DNA from: Pirellulaceae bacterium
GTDB lineage: Bacteria; Planctomycetota; Planctomycetia; Pirellulales; Pirellulaceae
DNA length: 64,000 nt
Direction: 5' to 3'
Assembly: GCA_029243025.1 (NCBI GenBank)
Contig: JAQWSU010000045.1
Location: 1,077,309-1,141,308, forward strand
Shown here piece by piece: positions 1-9,977 of this stretch (positions are counted from its first letter, which is position 1; the number at the start of each line of letters is the position of its first letter). The notes under the pieces are model-generated. The model saw nothing but the letters and a program-made list of their open reading frames with translations. It ran no database searches and was not told the DNA's origin. A program made the translations under genes and the position numbers.

Positions 1-83
1 TTCATCGCGGTCAACGCAATTAATACCATCCGTCGGAGCATACGACGATCCAAGATAGAGTAAGGATCCAGGAAAGGTTGAGC

Positions 84-111
84 GACAAGAACAGAAAAAA
101 GATCTCTTGTC
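84..111 (-). terminator. weak stem-loop downstream of the LRR gene
   Basis: A 7-bp inverted repeat (GACAAGA at 84-90, TCTTGTC at 105-111) encloses a 14-base loop just beyond the minus-strand stop codon at 120. The T-rich stretch lies inside the loop rather than after the stem, so this is not a textbook intrinsic terminator. The remaining bases 1-83 show no gene. Confidence 0.25.
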
Positions 112-119
112 AGTATCGT

Positions 120-1127
120 TCAGGCTCCGTTAGGTGTCAACTTTTCCGTATCTCGATCTGGCGATGCATACTGAATCACCGCGGAAGGCAAAGCCTGACG
201 AAGTTTTTGGACGCCACTCTGTGAAATCCCCGTTCCGATTAGGCTTAAGCGTTTCAAGCTAGTGAGCTTACTCAATTCATCCACCGCACGATCGCCCAAG
301 GCGTTCCCGCCGAGATTGAGTCCTTGCAACTCCAAGCCCATCAGGTATTGAATGCACTCGGGGGTCACCCGCGTCCTTCCCAGACCCAGAGTTCGCAGTG
401 ACTTCAAACCCGAGAGGTGTGATACCCCGCCGTCATCGACTTTTGTGAACGAAAGGTCCAACGCTACGAGCGATTGAAGCTCGCTAAGATGCCGAAGGCC
501 TTCACCGGTTATCGGTGTGCTGGACAGATTGAGACTCTCTAATTGCTTGAGCGACTTCAATGACGCTAATCCATCGTCACTGATCTCGGTTCGGTCGAGT
601 GCGAGGCCCGCAAGTTGATTCAAATCTCGCAGCTGCTTGAGTCCGTCATCGTTGGCACCCGTATCCCCAAGATTGATTGTTTCCAACTCCGCCAGGTTCC
701 GAAGATGCCTTAGGGCAGAGCCTGTAATTTGCGTCGATTCTAAATCGAGGACTCGCAAACCCGACAACGTCGACAGCTTCTCCATACCCTCGTCGGTGAT
801 CTCAGACCGATTCAATAGCAGGACCGTAATCGGCGCACCAGCTTCTCGATTCCGGCGACGATAAATCCCACCCCACCGCTCAATCGACTCCAAGATTGAG
901 TCGACGGGACGAGCGGTCGAGTTGGGTGGTTCTTCGGATCTTTTCTCGGCAACGGCCTCTGGTTCGTCCATTGACTTCTCGGAAGTCTGATCTTGACGAC
1001 TTGGCCGATCTGCACTGGACTCAATCGCAGGCTGATGACAACCAACGATCATCGCCAGCGCGAGCATTATCGCGATCACTACCTTCGACAGGTTCAAGCA
1101 GTCTCGGTAACCAAATTCGAGTAACAT
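120..1127 (-). CDS. leucine-rich-repeat lipoprotein
   Basis: This 335-residue protein probably acts as a binding scaffold outside the cytoplasm. Seen: a hydrophobic N-terminal helix ends in a lipobox (I-V-G-C), so the mature protein is likely lipid-anchored at that Cys. A Ser/Glu-rich linker of about 60 residues follows, then about eight tandem 24-residue LRR units of the type LxxLxxLxLxxTxIxDxGLxxL. The pattern with recurring 'T.I.D.GL' resembles the bacterial and planctomycete LRRs related to the cysteine-containing/internalin-like classes. No catalytic domain is present. The ATG at 1127 was preferred to the TTG three codons upstream; neither has a strong ribosome-binding site. The binding partner is unknown. 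The neighbouring sialidase-like gene is on the same strand but about 250 bases away, so co-transcription is not certain. Confidence 0.85.
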   Translation of the reverse strand: MLLEFGYRDCLNLSKVVIAIMLALAMIVGCHQPAIESSADRPSRQDQTSEKSMDEPEAVAEKRSEEPPNSTARPVDSILESIERWGGIYRRRNREAGAPITVLLLNRSEITDEGMEKLSTLSGLRVLDLESTQITGSALRHLRNLAELETINLGDTGANDDGLKQLRDLNQLAGLALDRTEISDDGLASLKSLKQLESLNLSSTPITGEGLRHLSELQSLVALDLSFTKVDDGGVSHLSGLKSLRTLGLGRTRVTPECIQYLMGLELQGLNLGGNALGDRAVDELSKLTSLKRLSLIGTGISQSGVQKLRQALPSAVIQYASPDRDTEKLTPNGA

Positions 1128-1388
1128 GGTGTGCAATTACCGACATGGACTAGTTCGTAACGCCTTGGACGCAAGCTGACTTCGAGGACCCCCTCGACCG
1201 CATCCAACTATCCTACATCTTGCTCATTGTCTGGCCGCACACCGATGGATGCAAGGTGCACCGGTCGCGAAACACGAATCCGGATCTTTAGGCATCAATA
1301 ATTTTCGGCAAATGAACCAAGCCAATTGGACCCGTCCAGCACGAGGGTCGATTTCAAGCGTTTGGATCGGAAACCGTCGACCACCGAG

Positions 1389-2600
1389 TCAATCAATCGC
1401 ACAACCCGGCGTTGCCCTGCTCGATTTGGCCTGCAGGGCCAAATCAATTTCACTTAACTTGAATCGAGTGCAAACGACAGAATTCTTTTCAGGCCCCTGG
1501 CCATATTTGATGTACGTCGTTGCGACAAAGGTTCCATCCGCTAATCGCTCCAAGTCAGAATAGCCACAATCGGCGTTACCCGTGCCAGGCGGGGTGTCTT
1601 CGCCGCGGGCCGCATTATGAAGCAGCTTTATTCGGCACTGCCCCTCTCCTCCATGCAGCAAATCCTCAAAATGACCTATCCAAGCAACATAGTGTCCATA
1701 AGTCAAACTAGTTTTTGCTCGGTCTCTCATCGCGACAACGAGACGACCGTCTAAGCCGAACTTTGCCACGTGGCGATCCCCGGTCAAGGCAGCCGGCAAC
1801 TCCCGAGGTTCGCTCCAGGTTCTCGCGTCATCTTCGCTCAATGAAAACAGCGACTGAAATCGGCGTGAGTTTTCTCGCAAGAGCATCAAACATCGCTTTC
1901 CATCCGGCGAGCGAACCACGCATGGCTGGCTCCAGCGCGATGGGACACGAAGAATCTTTACCGCGTCGCTCCAGGTCAAGCCTCCATCACCAGATTCCGC
2001 TTGCACGACGAAGCCCGGGAGATCCGACCACATGACCAGCCGAGCTCCATCATCGAAACGATGAATTGTCTTGGGTGGCACTTCGCCCTGAACACCGTTC
2101 GGACTCATCGGTGACCAACTCATTCCACCATCTTCGGAAACAGCTTGATGCATGGGGTAGGGTGGTTCGCCACCCCGACTCCAATCGAGTCCATCCGCAA
2201 AGCAGAATAAACGCGAGCGGCCATCGACACCGACAAGTCGATGTAACGTAGGCGTATTTGACGTTTCGTTCCAATTCTCTGGGACTGGAAGCGGCTTCGA
2301 CCAACTGAGACCACCGTCACCGCTGCGCGCAATCGGTCCAATCCACTGCGCGTGCCCGAGGCACCAAGCCGCAAACATCGTCTTCCCATCCGGCAACAAC
2401 ACCGTGTCGCAGTGTCCCTGATAAATTTCTTTCGTTCCTCGCGCGACAAAACTGTGCCTTTTGACTTGACCGGAAATATCAACCGTTGGCAGAGTGATGG
2501 CACGGAGCACCCCAGATGACGCACCACGGAAAGTCGGTAACTCGGCTGCCGACACCGAAAGCAAGAAGCACACACTGACAACAGGGAAACACCATCTCAT
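1389..2600 (-). CDS. secreted sialidase-like (BNR/Asp-box) protein
   Basis: This is a 403-residue exported protein of the sialidase/BNR six-bladed propeller superfamily. Seen: a signal peptide (MRWCFPVVSVCFLLSVSAA) and at least four Asp-boxes of the S-x-D-x-G-x-T/S-W type (SGDGGLSW, SEDGGMSW, SGDGGLTW, SEDDARTW), spaced as expected for successive propeller blades. These proteins include exo-alpha-sialidases, but many planctomycete members act on, or only bind, other glycans. The full set of sialidase arginines was not verified, so the substrate is open. The start was placed at the internal ATG at 2600 because the upstream 32 residues of the longer frame precede a clean signal peptide. The gene is divergent from the LamG gene at 3246. 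Confidence 0.8.
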   Translation of the reverse strand: MRWCFPVVSVCFLLSVSAAELPTFRGASSGVLRAITLPTVDISGQVKRHSFVARGTKEIYQGHCDTVLLPDGKTMFAAWCLGHAQWIGPIARSGDGGLSWSKPLPVPENWNETSNTPTLHRLVGVDGRSRLFCFADGLDWSRGGEPPYPMHQAVSEDGGMSWSPMSPNGVQGEVPPKTIHRFDDGARLVMWSDLPGFVVQAESGDGGLTWSDAVKILRVPSRWSQPCVVRSPDGKRCLMLLRENSRRFQSLFSLSEDDARTWSEPRELPAALTGDRHVAKFGLDGRLVVAMRDRAKTSLTYGHYVAWIGHFEDLLHGGEGQCRIKLLHNAARGEDTPPGTGNADCGYSDLERLADGTFVATTYIKYGQGPEKNSVVCTRFKLSEIDLALQAKSSRATPGCAID

Positions 2601-3245
2601 GAATCGATCCCAACCTTCTTGAGTCAAAATGTAAAACTCGCTGCTCCCGTGGAATGGGTCAGCCACATGCATCGGACCCAGCCACCTTCCTGGCAAAGAG
2701 CCTAATGGATGAAACGATCATAAAACAGCGATTACCGTCAAATAGAATTCACCCACGATGCATTTCAACCGCAGAACCGACCCGTGGTTTTATCCATGCC
2801 AAAACCTGTTTACGAATCAACACCCACGTTGAGGGATCTGAAGGTAGAAGACATGAAGATACCAGTGATCTGAACTTGTATTCGAACAGAATATTTGACA
2901 ACACCCATTTGGACGGATAATCTGCAAACCTCGGTAAGGAACTCTGGAATCACCTCGATAATAAATCGGCTCTTCGAATGTCCCATGCTCGAATACAATC
3001 TGCTGTTTCGGTCAGTTTCACTCGACGAACATCGAGCGATGTAATTCTGAAATCTCGCGACTCATTCTGGGGTCAACCGTTCTTGCCAAGCGATCCCGAG
3101 AAAAGGATCGTCGCTAAAAACACAAATCAGCAGCCATGCTGCAGACACCTATTGAGACGATCTTTTTCACCACCCAAGATCGATCGACTGCGACCAGTCG
3201 GCTTAGGTCATAACCCTGCTAGTGTCATTTTGTGGAGCTACAACG
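2601..3245. other. intergenic region between divergent genes
   Basis: This 645-base, comparatively AT-rich spacer lies between the minus-strand sialidase-like gene and the plus-strand LamG gene, so it must hold promoters for both. No convincing -35/-10 pair, operator, RNA gene or coding frame could be supported. Confidence 0.5.
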
Positions 3246-5186
3246 ATGCCTCGCCAACTACCTAACATGCTCGCTCTTGGCCTGTTGCTGGCGCTTTCAC
3301 AGGTCGCCTCAGCCGTCGATATTTACTTTAACTTTGAGGATGCTGACACCCAGTACGCGATCGACAAGCTCACTGACGATGGCAGCCAAAATGGTCGCTA
3401 TTTCAACAACGTGTCAACCACAACCGCCGAGGTTCCTTTCGGAAACCGTGCAGCTCTATTTGGCGAACCCGAAGGGCAGGGAGGTGTACCGCCCTTTAGC
3501 ACGTTAGAGATTCCCGAAACCGAATTTGATACCGACTTTGCGCTAACCGTTGCCATGCACGTTGAAAATCGAGAAAGCGAGCCGGACTTCACGCGGCTCT
3601 TCTCCACCTTCCAAGGAACTGGCGGCTTAGTTCCCGAACGGTCCATTTTTCTCGACTACGACCCGACTGGAAGCGTAATTCCAGGCCTTCGCGCAATTGT
3701 CAATTCAACCGTATTGCAGACCGATTTTGTGCCTGATGGGATGGCAGATCCTGGTTACCATCATTATGCCCTGACCATTGACGACGGCGACGTCACGATT
3801 TTCTTCGATGGCGAGGACGTTGCATCCGACTTTGTTGGAAACGGCTATAGCAACGATGTGATCAATATCCACATTGGTGAAGATCCTCACGACGGCGGAG
3901 GCACAGCCGATGAGCAATTGATTGGCAACTTTGACGAAGTCCTAGTCCTGGAAAGAGCCCTTTCAGCTCAAGACATCCAACTGCTGGCGGATGGCAATCT
4001 GGTATCCAGCGTCGTAACACCACGCGCTAATGAACGGGCCATTTATTATGACTTCGAAAATGACAGCGGCACACAGTTCAGCGATCGTTTCGTTGCGGAC
4101 GGTAGCCAAGATGGCATTGCTCATCGACTTGTTCGTGTTGACGAAACTGCCATGACCGCCAAATTTGGAAACGGTTCGGCAAAGATCGAACATCCGATCT
4201 CCGAGACCACCTCGATCTTCAGCCAAATCGATCTGGGCGAGGTCGGTAGCCTGGGTGAGCAATTCACACTTTCCGCCGTCGTCAACGTTCCCGATGGAGG
4301 CTTTCCATTCGGCGGTTTGACGCGTCTATTCAGCAGTTTTCAGGGCACGGGTCCAATCGGCCCCGAGGAACTGGTCTTTGATTTCGACCCCAACGCCTCG
4401 GTGGAAAACATCGGCATGCGACTGCTGCTTCCCGGAGGGGAAAGCGTGATCTCCGATATCACTTTTTCAACCGACGAAGATCATACACTGACGGCCGTTT
4501 ATGACGACGGAGACGTCGAGCTATTTTTGGATGGCGAACTCGTTGCACAGGGCGAAGCTTCTTTCGGCGAAGTCGATCTCGGTACCACCCCACTTAAAAT
4601 CGGCGAAGACATCGCAGGTATCGTCAACGAAAACTTCATCGGCCTGATGGATGATGTACTGATTTTGAGCCAGGCGTTGAGTGCAGCCGATGTGGTGGCA
4701 CTGGCGTCGGTTGGCGCGACAGAATTCCTAGGATTAGTCCCACAACACGAAGTCGGCGATTTTAATCAAAACGGAATGCTCGACATTGAGGACATTAATC
4801 TGCTGAGTGCTGAGTCAGCAAGGATGGGAAACGACTTAACTTACGATCTCAACCAAGATGGCCTCGTCAACAAATCCGACATCAAAGTCTGGGCACACGA
4901 TCTGAAACAAACTTGGATTGGCGATGCCAATCTTGACCAACAGTTTGACTCCAGCGACCTGGTGACCGTTTTTGTCGCGGGATTGTTTGAACAAGACACC
5001 GATGCCAAGTGGAATCAAGGTGATTGGAATGGTGATTTACGTTTCGACTCGGGCGACCTCGTTAGCGCATTTGCTGATGGAGGCTACGACCAGGGGCCAC
5101 GACCAGCAGCGGCCGTTCCAGAGCCGTCAGCAATTGTCTTGATCGGCGTCGCCCTCGCTATTCTCGCTATCCAACGTAAGAAATAG
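3246..5186 (+). CDS. double LamG, dockerin-like, PEP-CTERM surface protein
   Basis: This 646-residue exported protein has a signal peptide (about 1-22, ending SQVASA). Two concanavalin-A/LamG-like domains follow (about 28-248 and 265-488); each opens with 'Y(F/D)FE' and closes with the 'D(E/D)VL(V/I)L..ALS' strand typical of LamG_3. Next come a dockerin-like EF-hand region (about 503-610; GDFNQNGMLD, DLNQDGLV, GDANLDQQFD, GDWNGDLRFD) and a PEP-CTERM tail (VPEPSA, hydrophobic helix, QRKK end). LamG domains bind glycans. The PEP-CTERM tail is known as a sorting signal processed by an exosortase. The start at 3246 follows a GGAG eight bases upstream; an in-frame ATG at 3222 is less likely. The next gene starts 3 bases after the stop, so the two are almost certainly co-transcribed, and that protein carries a third, related LamG copy. 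Confidence 0.85.
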   Translation: MPRQLPNMLALGLLLALSQVASAVDIYFNFEDADTQYAIDKLTDDGSQNGRYFNNVSTTTAEVPFGNRAALFGEPEGQGGVPPFSTLEIPETEFDTDFALTVAMHVENRESEPDFTRLFSTFQGTGGLVPERSIFLDYDPTGSVIPGLRAIVNSTVLQTDFVPDGMADPGYHHYALTIDDGDVTIFFDGEDVASDFVGNGYSNDVINIHIGEDPHDGGGTADEQLIGNFDEVLVLERALSAQDIQLLADGNLVSSVVTPRANERAIYYDFENDSGTQFSDRFVADGSQDGIAHRLVRVDETAMTAKFGNGSAKIEHPISETTSIFSQIDLGEVGSLGEQFTLSAVVNVPDGGFPFGGLTRLFSSFQGTGPIGPEELVFDFDPNASVENIGMRLLLPGGESVISDITFSTDEDHTLTAVYDDGDVELFLDGELVAQGEASFGEVDLGTTPLKIGEDIAGIVNENFIGLMDDVLILSQALSAADVVALASVGATEFLGLVPQHEVGDFNQNGMLDIEDINLLSAESARMGNDLTYDLNQDGLVNKSDIKVWAHDLKQTWIGDANLDQQFDSSDLVTVFVAGLFEQDTDAKWNQGDWNGDLRFDSGDLVSAFADGGYDQGPRPAAAVPEPSAIVLIGVALAILAIQRKK

Positions 5187-5189
5187 CCG

Positions 5190-8100
5190 ATGATGACACA
5201 CTTTGCGACGCGACGATGTACGAAACGCCTTCGTGGTGAAATCCTGGAAACCCGAAATTTGTTGACTGGGGTTCCCATCATCACGGAATTCATGGCGAGC
5301 AATCAAGCTGTGTTGCTTGATGGCTCATCCCCGCCTGAGTCTCCAGACTGGATCGAACTTTACAATCCGGGTGACCAATCGATCGATTTGAAAGATTGGT
5401 ATCTCACGGACGATCCTTCCGATCTAACAAAATGGAAATTTCCCAAGACACCTCTTGCTGCGGAGGAATATCGAGTCGTGTTTGCTTCGGGGAACGGAAA
5501 CCCTGATCGCCTGGGCAATCTACACACCAATTTTCGCTTGCGGGCCTCGGCAGAATACCTGGGACTGGTAAAACCAGACGGAGTGACTGTGGTTAGTCAG
5601 TTCGGATCGAACACAAGCAATTATCCGGCACAAGTGACGGATGTTTCCTACGGGCGAATGATGACACCGTTACAGGAAACATTCGTTTCATTTGACGCGG
5701 ATGCTCGTTTCCTGGCACCCACCTCAGAAATCGACAGCGGCTGGACTCAACCCAACTTTGAAGATACACCCGACCAGACCGAATGGTCATTCGTCAAGTC
5801 GCCGGTAGGATTCGGTAGCTCCGATCATCTCCAATCACTAATCAACAGTGACTTGGAATCAACCATGCGCGACGTGAGCGGATCAAGCTTGCTTCGATTT
5901 CCATTTGAAGTCGCTGACCCGCTCGCATTCGATACGCTCTCATTCCGGATAGCCTTCGACGACGGTTTCGCCGCCTATTTAAATGGAAGACCCATTGCCG
6001 CTCAACATGCGCCAGACTCACCCACTCATGACTCTTCTGCCAGTGATGAACACGAAGCGATAGGAAAGAGCTTTGTGTTCGACTCATCACAACGTGCTGT
6101 GTGGTATTCCTTTGAGGATGGTGGTGGGCAAGCCATCACTGACCAGCTATCCGATGATGGCCGCCAGTCACCCTTATTTAACAGCGGAGGCAGTGTCGAC
6201 ATCAAACAGGAGCGAGCTGCGTTTGGAGATCGATCGTTGAGATTACCCGGGTCGCCTGGTCCACCCAACATTTTCAATCGACTGCAAATCCCCGACACGA
6301 GCAACTTAGGTAATCGGTTTACCTTGGCGGCACACGTCAACGCGGCGGACCGTTTTCAACGCCTTTTTTCAAATTACAACGGTACCGGTGAAGTTGCAGC
6401 CGAACGAATCCTGTTCGATTTTGATCCAACTGGCAATGCAATTCCAGGCGTGCGACTGATTATTGGAAATCGAGGAGTGGTACAAACAGAGACGGTCCCG
6501 CCCCAATTGCGTGAGGATGGATATCACCACTTCGCCGCCACCTATGAGGACGGTGCCGTGCAGCTCTATCTCGACGGGGAGCTAATCGCGGCGGGCCAGC
6601 TGGGCAGCGGACCGCTCGCCATGCCGCTCGATCTATTCCTGGCTGAAGACCCCCACGACGGTGGTGGAACGGCCAACGAACAGCTGTCTGGTAATCTTGA
6701 TGACGTGCTAATTTTGAAAGACGTGGTACTCTCACCAACAGATCTCGAACTGCTGGCGAGGGACGGAGCCGCATCCTTTTTTGAATCGACAAATCGTGAT
6801 GCCATCTTTGAGACATTCGATGTGAGCGATCATCTCGACGCGTTGCAAAGCGGAACGAACACGCTGGCGATTCATGGCCTAAATATTTCCGCCGACGATG
6901 CGGATTTCTTTATCGCTCCGGAGTTGAACGGCGGCATGGCGCCAGAACGATTCGCACCCGGTTATTTCGCCGAACCCACACCAGCTGAGGTTAATGGTTT
7001 CCCGTTGAAAGGAATTGTTCAAACCGTCAGAGCCAGCCATCAGCGAGGATTCTACGAAAAGGGGTTCGAACTCGATTTGACCAGCGACACGCTTGGTGCG
7101 ACGTTGATCTACACAACTGACGGAAGTCAGCCGACCACAACCAATGGAATCCTCATCGAAGCGGCCAACCCACAGTCGGCCCCTCGAGCTCGGTTATCCA
7201 TCGAAACCACGACCAATCTTCGTGCAATCGCCATCAAGGAAGACTTTTATCCTGCCGCGCCTATCACCCACACTTATGTATTCCTGACGGATGTTCTTCA
7301 GCAACCTAAAACTCCCGAGGGACTACCGAAGCGCTGGGGTCGATCAAGGGCAGACTATGAAATGGACCCTGAGATTGTTAATCAGTCGCCGTATCGCGAG
7401 ACCATTTTCGATGACCTGCAATCTTTACCATCCGTTTCACTGACGATCGATCAAGAAGACTTCTTTGGAGACAGCGGGATTTATGCAAATACGCTCCGTC
7501 GAGGACGAGCCTGGGAGCGACCTGTTTCTGTCGAATACTTCGACCCCCTCAACAATGACCAATTTCAAATTGACGCTGGATTAAGAGTCCACGGGGGTTA
7601 TTCGCGCGAACCGGCTGCAACCCCACAACATTCCTTGCGTATGTACTTCCGCAGCGAATACGGTGAGGGCAAGCTACGCTTCCCGTTGTTCAGCGATTCT
7701 GACGTATCCGTGTTTGATTCATTGGTTCTCAACGCACAATCGAGTGACAACTGGACCAGCATCAACATCACGACTGGCCGCATCGCACAATTCATGCGGG
7801 ACCAATGGGCACAGGATATACAACGAGAAATGGGGCAACCGCACGTCCCTGGAAAATATGTTCATGTCTACATCAACGGGCTGTATTGGGGCCTCTACGG
7901 TTTAATGGAACGGCCGGACGATGACTTTTCGGCTGCGCATTTCGGAGGCACCGATGACGAGTATGACGTGATCGTTGACGAAAACGCCAATAGCGGCAAT
8001 TTGTCGGTTTGGCATGAACTGTTGCGGCGCTCGAGGCAACAGGATTATGAAGGCGTTTCCGAATTGCTGGACATCGACAATTTCATCGACTATATGATCA

Positions 8101-9239
8101 TCAATATCTTCATGGGTAATTGGGATTGGCCAGACCACAATTGGAATGCGGTACGGCGACGGGCCGAGGGCGAGAAATTTAAATTTCTCATCTGGGACGC
8201 CGAAGTCGGGCTTGGTATCGACGTTAATGTCCCGGGACCCACCAAGGGGCAAGTGCTGGACGTTGACTTAGCGGGACGCCGCGCAGATGTTGGAACGGGC
8301 GATATTCGCAATGGTCCCGGTGAGATCTATGCGAACCTGAAAAGTAATCCTGCATTTCGCTTGAGTTTCGCAGACCGTCTGCAAAAACATTTATTTAACG
8401 ATGGCGCGTTAAACACATCACAAGCTGCCAAAGTCTACCAAACACGATCCGATGAAATCGAAGCTGGCTTGGTCGGCCAAGCTGCACGCTGGGGCGATGT
8501 ACGCCGCAGACGCCCCGATGTGCCCGACGGTGTGTGGGCAGATGAACGAGACTGGATCCTCAACCATTTCTTTGTCGAACGTCCCGCCATCGTTTTAGAA
8601 GATTTCCAGGATGAAACGCTTTATCCTCCGTTATCTGCGCCGGAATTCAATCAACACGGAGGTCCCATTCCACTCGGTTTCATGCTGGCCATAGATCATC
8701 AAACAGATGCATCCTCTGTCCTTCTAACGCTCGACGGATCGGACCCACGTCTCGCTAATGGTGAGATCGCCGCGAACGCAATCCGTTACGATCAACCTCT
8801 CCGAATCCAAGCAACCACGACGGTCAAATCTCGTGCTTGGCTTGCAGGAGAATGGTCCGCGCTAAATGAAGCATCGTTCCGCGTCGAATCTTTACCGGGT
8901 GATTTCACCAATGATGGGTTGGTCAACCAACTCGATATCGCGAGTATGTGTCTGGCAATTCGCACAAATGACCAAGCCAAAGATTTGACGCGAGACGGGC
9001 TGACCAATCACGAAGACCTTTTCTATCTGGTCGAGCAAATCATTGGATCTCCCGTTGGCGACGTCAATCTTGATGGAAAATTCAACTCGACAGATCTCGT
9101 GCAAATCTTTCAGCATGGCGAATACGAGGATGGCCGGATTAAGAATTCTTCCTGGACCACCGGTGACTGGAATTGTGACGGCGAATTTGATTCAACCGAT
9201 CTCGTATTTGCTTTTCAGCGAGATGGATTTTCGCGATAA
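5190..9239 (+). CDS. LEPR-XLL / lamin-tail / LamG / CotH / dockerin protein
   Basis: This is a large (1,349 aa) probable surface protein. Order seen: a basic N-terminus with a LEPR-XLL-type motif (LETRNLL, about 20-26) instead of a classical signal peptide; a lamin-tail domain (about 28-140, 'ITEFMASN...DWIELYN'); a jelly-roll-like stretch; a LamG domain (about 300-527); a chitobiase C-terminal-type domain (about 615-700, 'YTTDGSQPT'); a CotH-like kinase domain (about 745-1010); a second chitobiase-like stretch (about 1170-1225, 'LTLDGSDPR'); and four EF-hand-like repeats at the C-terminus (about 1236-1349). CotH proteins of Bacillus are atypical protein kinases; conserved-looking CotH landmarks here are 'NYIDYM'-like and 'FLIWDAEVG'. 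It starts 3 bases after the upstream stop. There is no PEP-CTERM tail. The function is inferred to be assembly or decoration of an extracellular structure; the substrate is unknown. Confidence 0.85.
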   Translation: MMTHFATRRCTKRLRGEILETRNLLTGVPIITEFMASNQAVLLDGSSPPESPDWIELYNPGDQSIDLKDWYLTDDPSDLTKWKFPKTPLAAEEYRVVFASGNGNPDRLGNLHTNFRLRASAEYLGLVKPDGVTVVSQFGSNTSNYPAQVTDVSYGRMMTPLQETFVSFDADARFLAPTSEIDSGWTQPNFEDTPDQTEWSFVKSPVGFGSSDHLQSLINSDLESTMRDVSGSSLLRFPFEVADPLAFDTLSFRIAFDDGFAAYLNGRPIAAQHAPDSPTHDSSASDEHEAIGKSFVFDSSQRAVWYSFEDGGGQAITDQLSDDGRQSPLFNSGGSVDIKQERAAFGDRSLRLPGSPGPPNIFNRLQIPDTSNLGNRFTLAAHVNAADRFQRLFSNYNGTGEVAAERILFDFDPTGNAIPGVRLIIGNRGVVQTETVPPQLREDGYHHFAATYEDGAVQLYLDGELIAAGQLGSGPLAMPLDLFLAEDPHDGGGTANEQLSGNLDDVLILKDVVLSPTDLELLARDGAASFFESTNRDAIFETFDVSDHLDALQSGTNTLAIHGLNISADDADFFIAPELNGGMAPERFAPGYFAEPTPAEVNGFPLKGIVQTVRASHQRGFYEKGFELDLTSDTLGATLIYTTDGSQPTTTNGILIEAANPQSAPRARLSIETTTNLRAIAIKEDFYPAAPITHTYVFLTDVLQQPKTPEGLPKRWGRSRADYEMDPEIVNQSPYRETIFDDLQSLPSVSLTIDQEDFFGDSGIYANTLRRGRAWERPVSVEYFDPLNNDQFQIDAGLRVHGGYSREPAATPQHSLRMYFRSEYGEGKLRFPLFSDSDVSVFDSLVLNAQSSDNWTSINITTGRIAQFMRDQWAQDIQREMGQPHVPGKYVHVYINGLYWGLYGLMERPDDDFSAAHFGGTDDEYDVIVDENANSGNLSVWHELLRRSRQQDYEGVSELLDIDNFIDYMIINIFMGNWDWPDHNWNAVRRRAEGEKFKFLIWDAEVGLGIDVNVPGPTKGQVLDVDLAGRRADVGTGDIRNGPGEIYANLKSNPAFRLSFADRLQKHLFNDGALNTSQAAKVYQTRSDEIEAGLVGQAARWGDVRRRRPDVPDGVWADERDWILNHFFVERPAIVLEDFQDETLYPPLSAPEFNQHGGPIPLGFMLAIDHQTDASSVLLTLDGSDPRLANGEIAANAIRYDQPLRIQATTTVKSRAWLAGEWSALNEASFRVESLPGDFTNDGLVNQLDIASMCLAIRTNDQAKDLTRDGLTNHEDLFYLVEQIIGSPVGDVNLDGKFNSTDLVQIFQHGEYEDGRIKNSSWTTGDWNCDGEFDSTDLVFAFQRDGFSR

Positions 9240-9977
9240 GCCATCAAACAACCGAACTCCAAAACCGCGAGTTAATCGCAACGCAGCAAAAGTCTTCCAC
9301 CGGGCAGCTTCTTGCAGTGACGAAGCTGCCTGTGGTGGATTGGGTATTCAACGCGCAACGGGCGCATCGACGCCGGAGAATAGTCGTCATTCGGAACAAG
9401 CGTTCCAACCAGCGAGTCCCGCGCCCCTTTCCGCCTTGCTAACTCAGCGATTGTCCCTGTCTAACAACTCGCGATTCTCCGCAATGACTCGCACGAGTTG
9501 GTAGGTCAGCCAAACAATCAGCAAAGCCTCTGTAACGATCGCAAACAGCAAGTCAATTCCCCCCTTTTCCGTCAAACGAGTCGGCGATCGGCAAACCCAC
9601 GATTCCGGACCGATAGAAACAGCCACCTTTTGCAACGGTTCGCGTGGCTTTTCTCGATTTTGCACAGAAACAAAAAAATGTCACGTGTTTTTTTCAGCAT
9701 CGATGCTTGGCGTCTCTCGCGAAACAGTCCCAAGGTTCCGCAGTCAACTTCTTAACTGCCTTCGCCGAACTGAGCTTGATCCTTTCACGATTTGACCAAA
9801 GATTTTGCAACAGCGAGGACTATGCAATCCACGCATTACTCCACAACACCCAGCCCTCGCATTGCGAAGTAAGCCTAGCAGTTGCTGTGACACCAAAGAC
9901 GGAAGGCGGGCGTAACGCCAATCCGGCTGAGGCGGATCGCCGCCCACCAAGCAACGTTTTCGTTGCCCACAGAAACG
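9240..9977. other. 738-base spacer between convergent genes
   Basis: This spacer lies between the plus-strand CotH gene and the minus-strand DUF3592 gene. Besides the hairpin at 9297-9338 there is a minus-strand frame at 9444-9665 (73 codons from a GTG) whose C-terminal half would form a hydrophobic helix (LLFAIVTEALLIVWLTYQLV). It has no ribosome-binding site and no recognised relative, so it is not called as a gene. It could be a remnant of a membrane protein. Confidence 0.4.
9297..9338 (+). terminator. stem-loop after the CotH gene
   Basis: A perfect 9-bp stem (GGCAGCTTC at 9303-9311 with GAAGCTGCC at 9322-9330) has a 10-base loop. Beyond a small bulge it extends by CCACC/GGTGG at 9297-9301 and 9334-9338. 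It lies 58 bases past the stop of the upstream gene. No T-run follows, so termination is plausible but unproven. Confidence 0.45.

Noticed and set aside
9444..9665. 73-codon minus-strand frame with a hydrophobic helix
   Set aside because: It begins at a GTG without a ribosome-binding site, has a low-complexity N-terminal half and no recognised relative. It was left as a note in the spacer entry.
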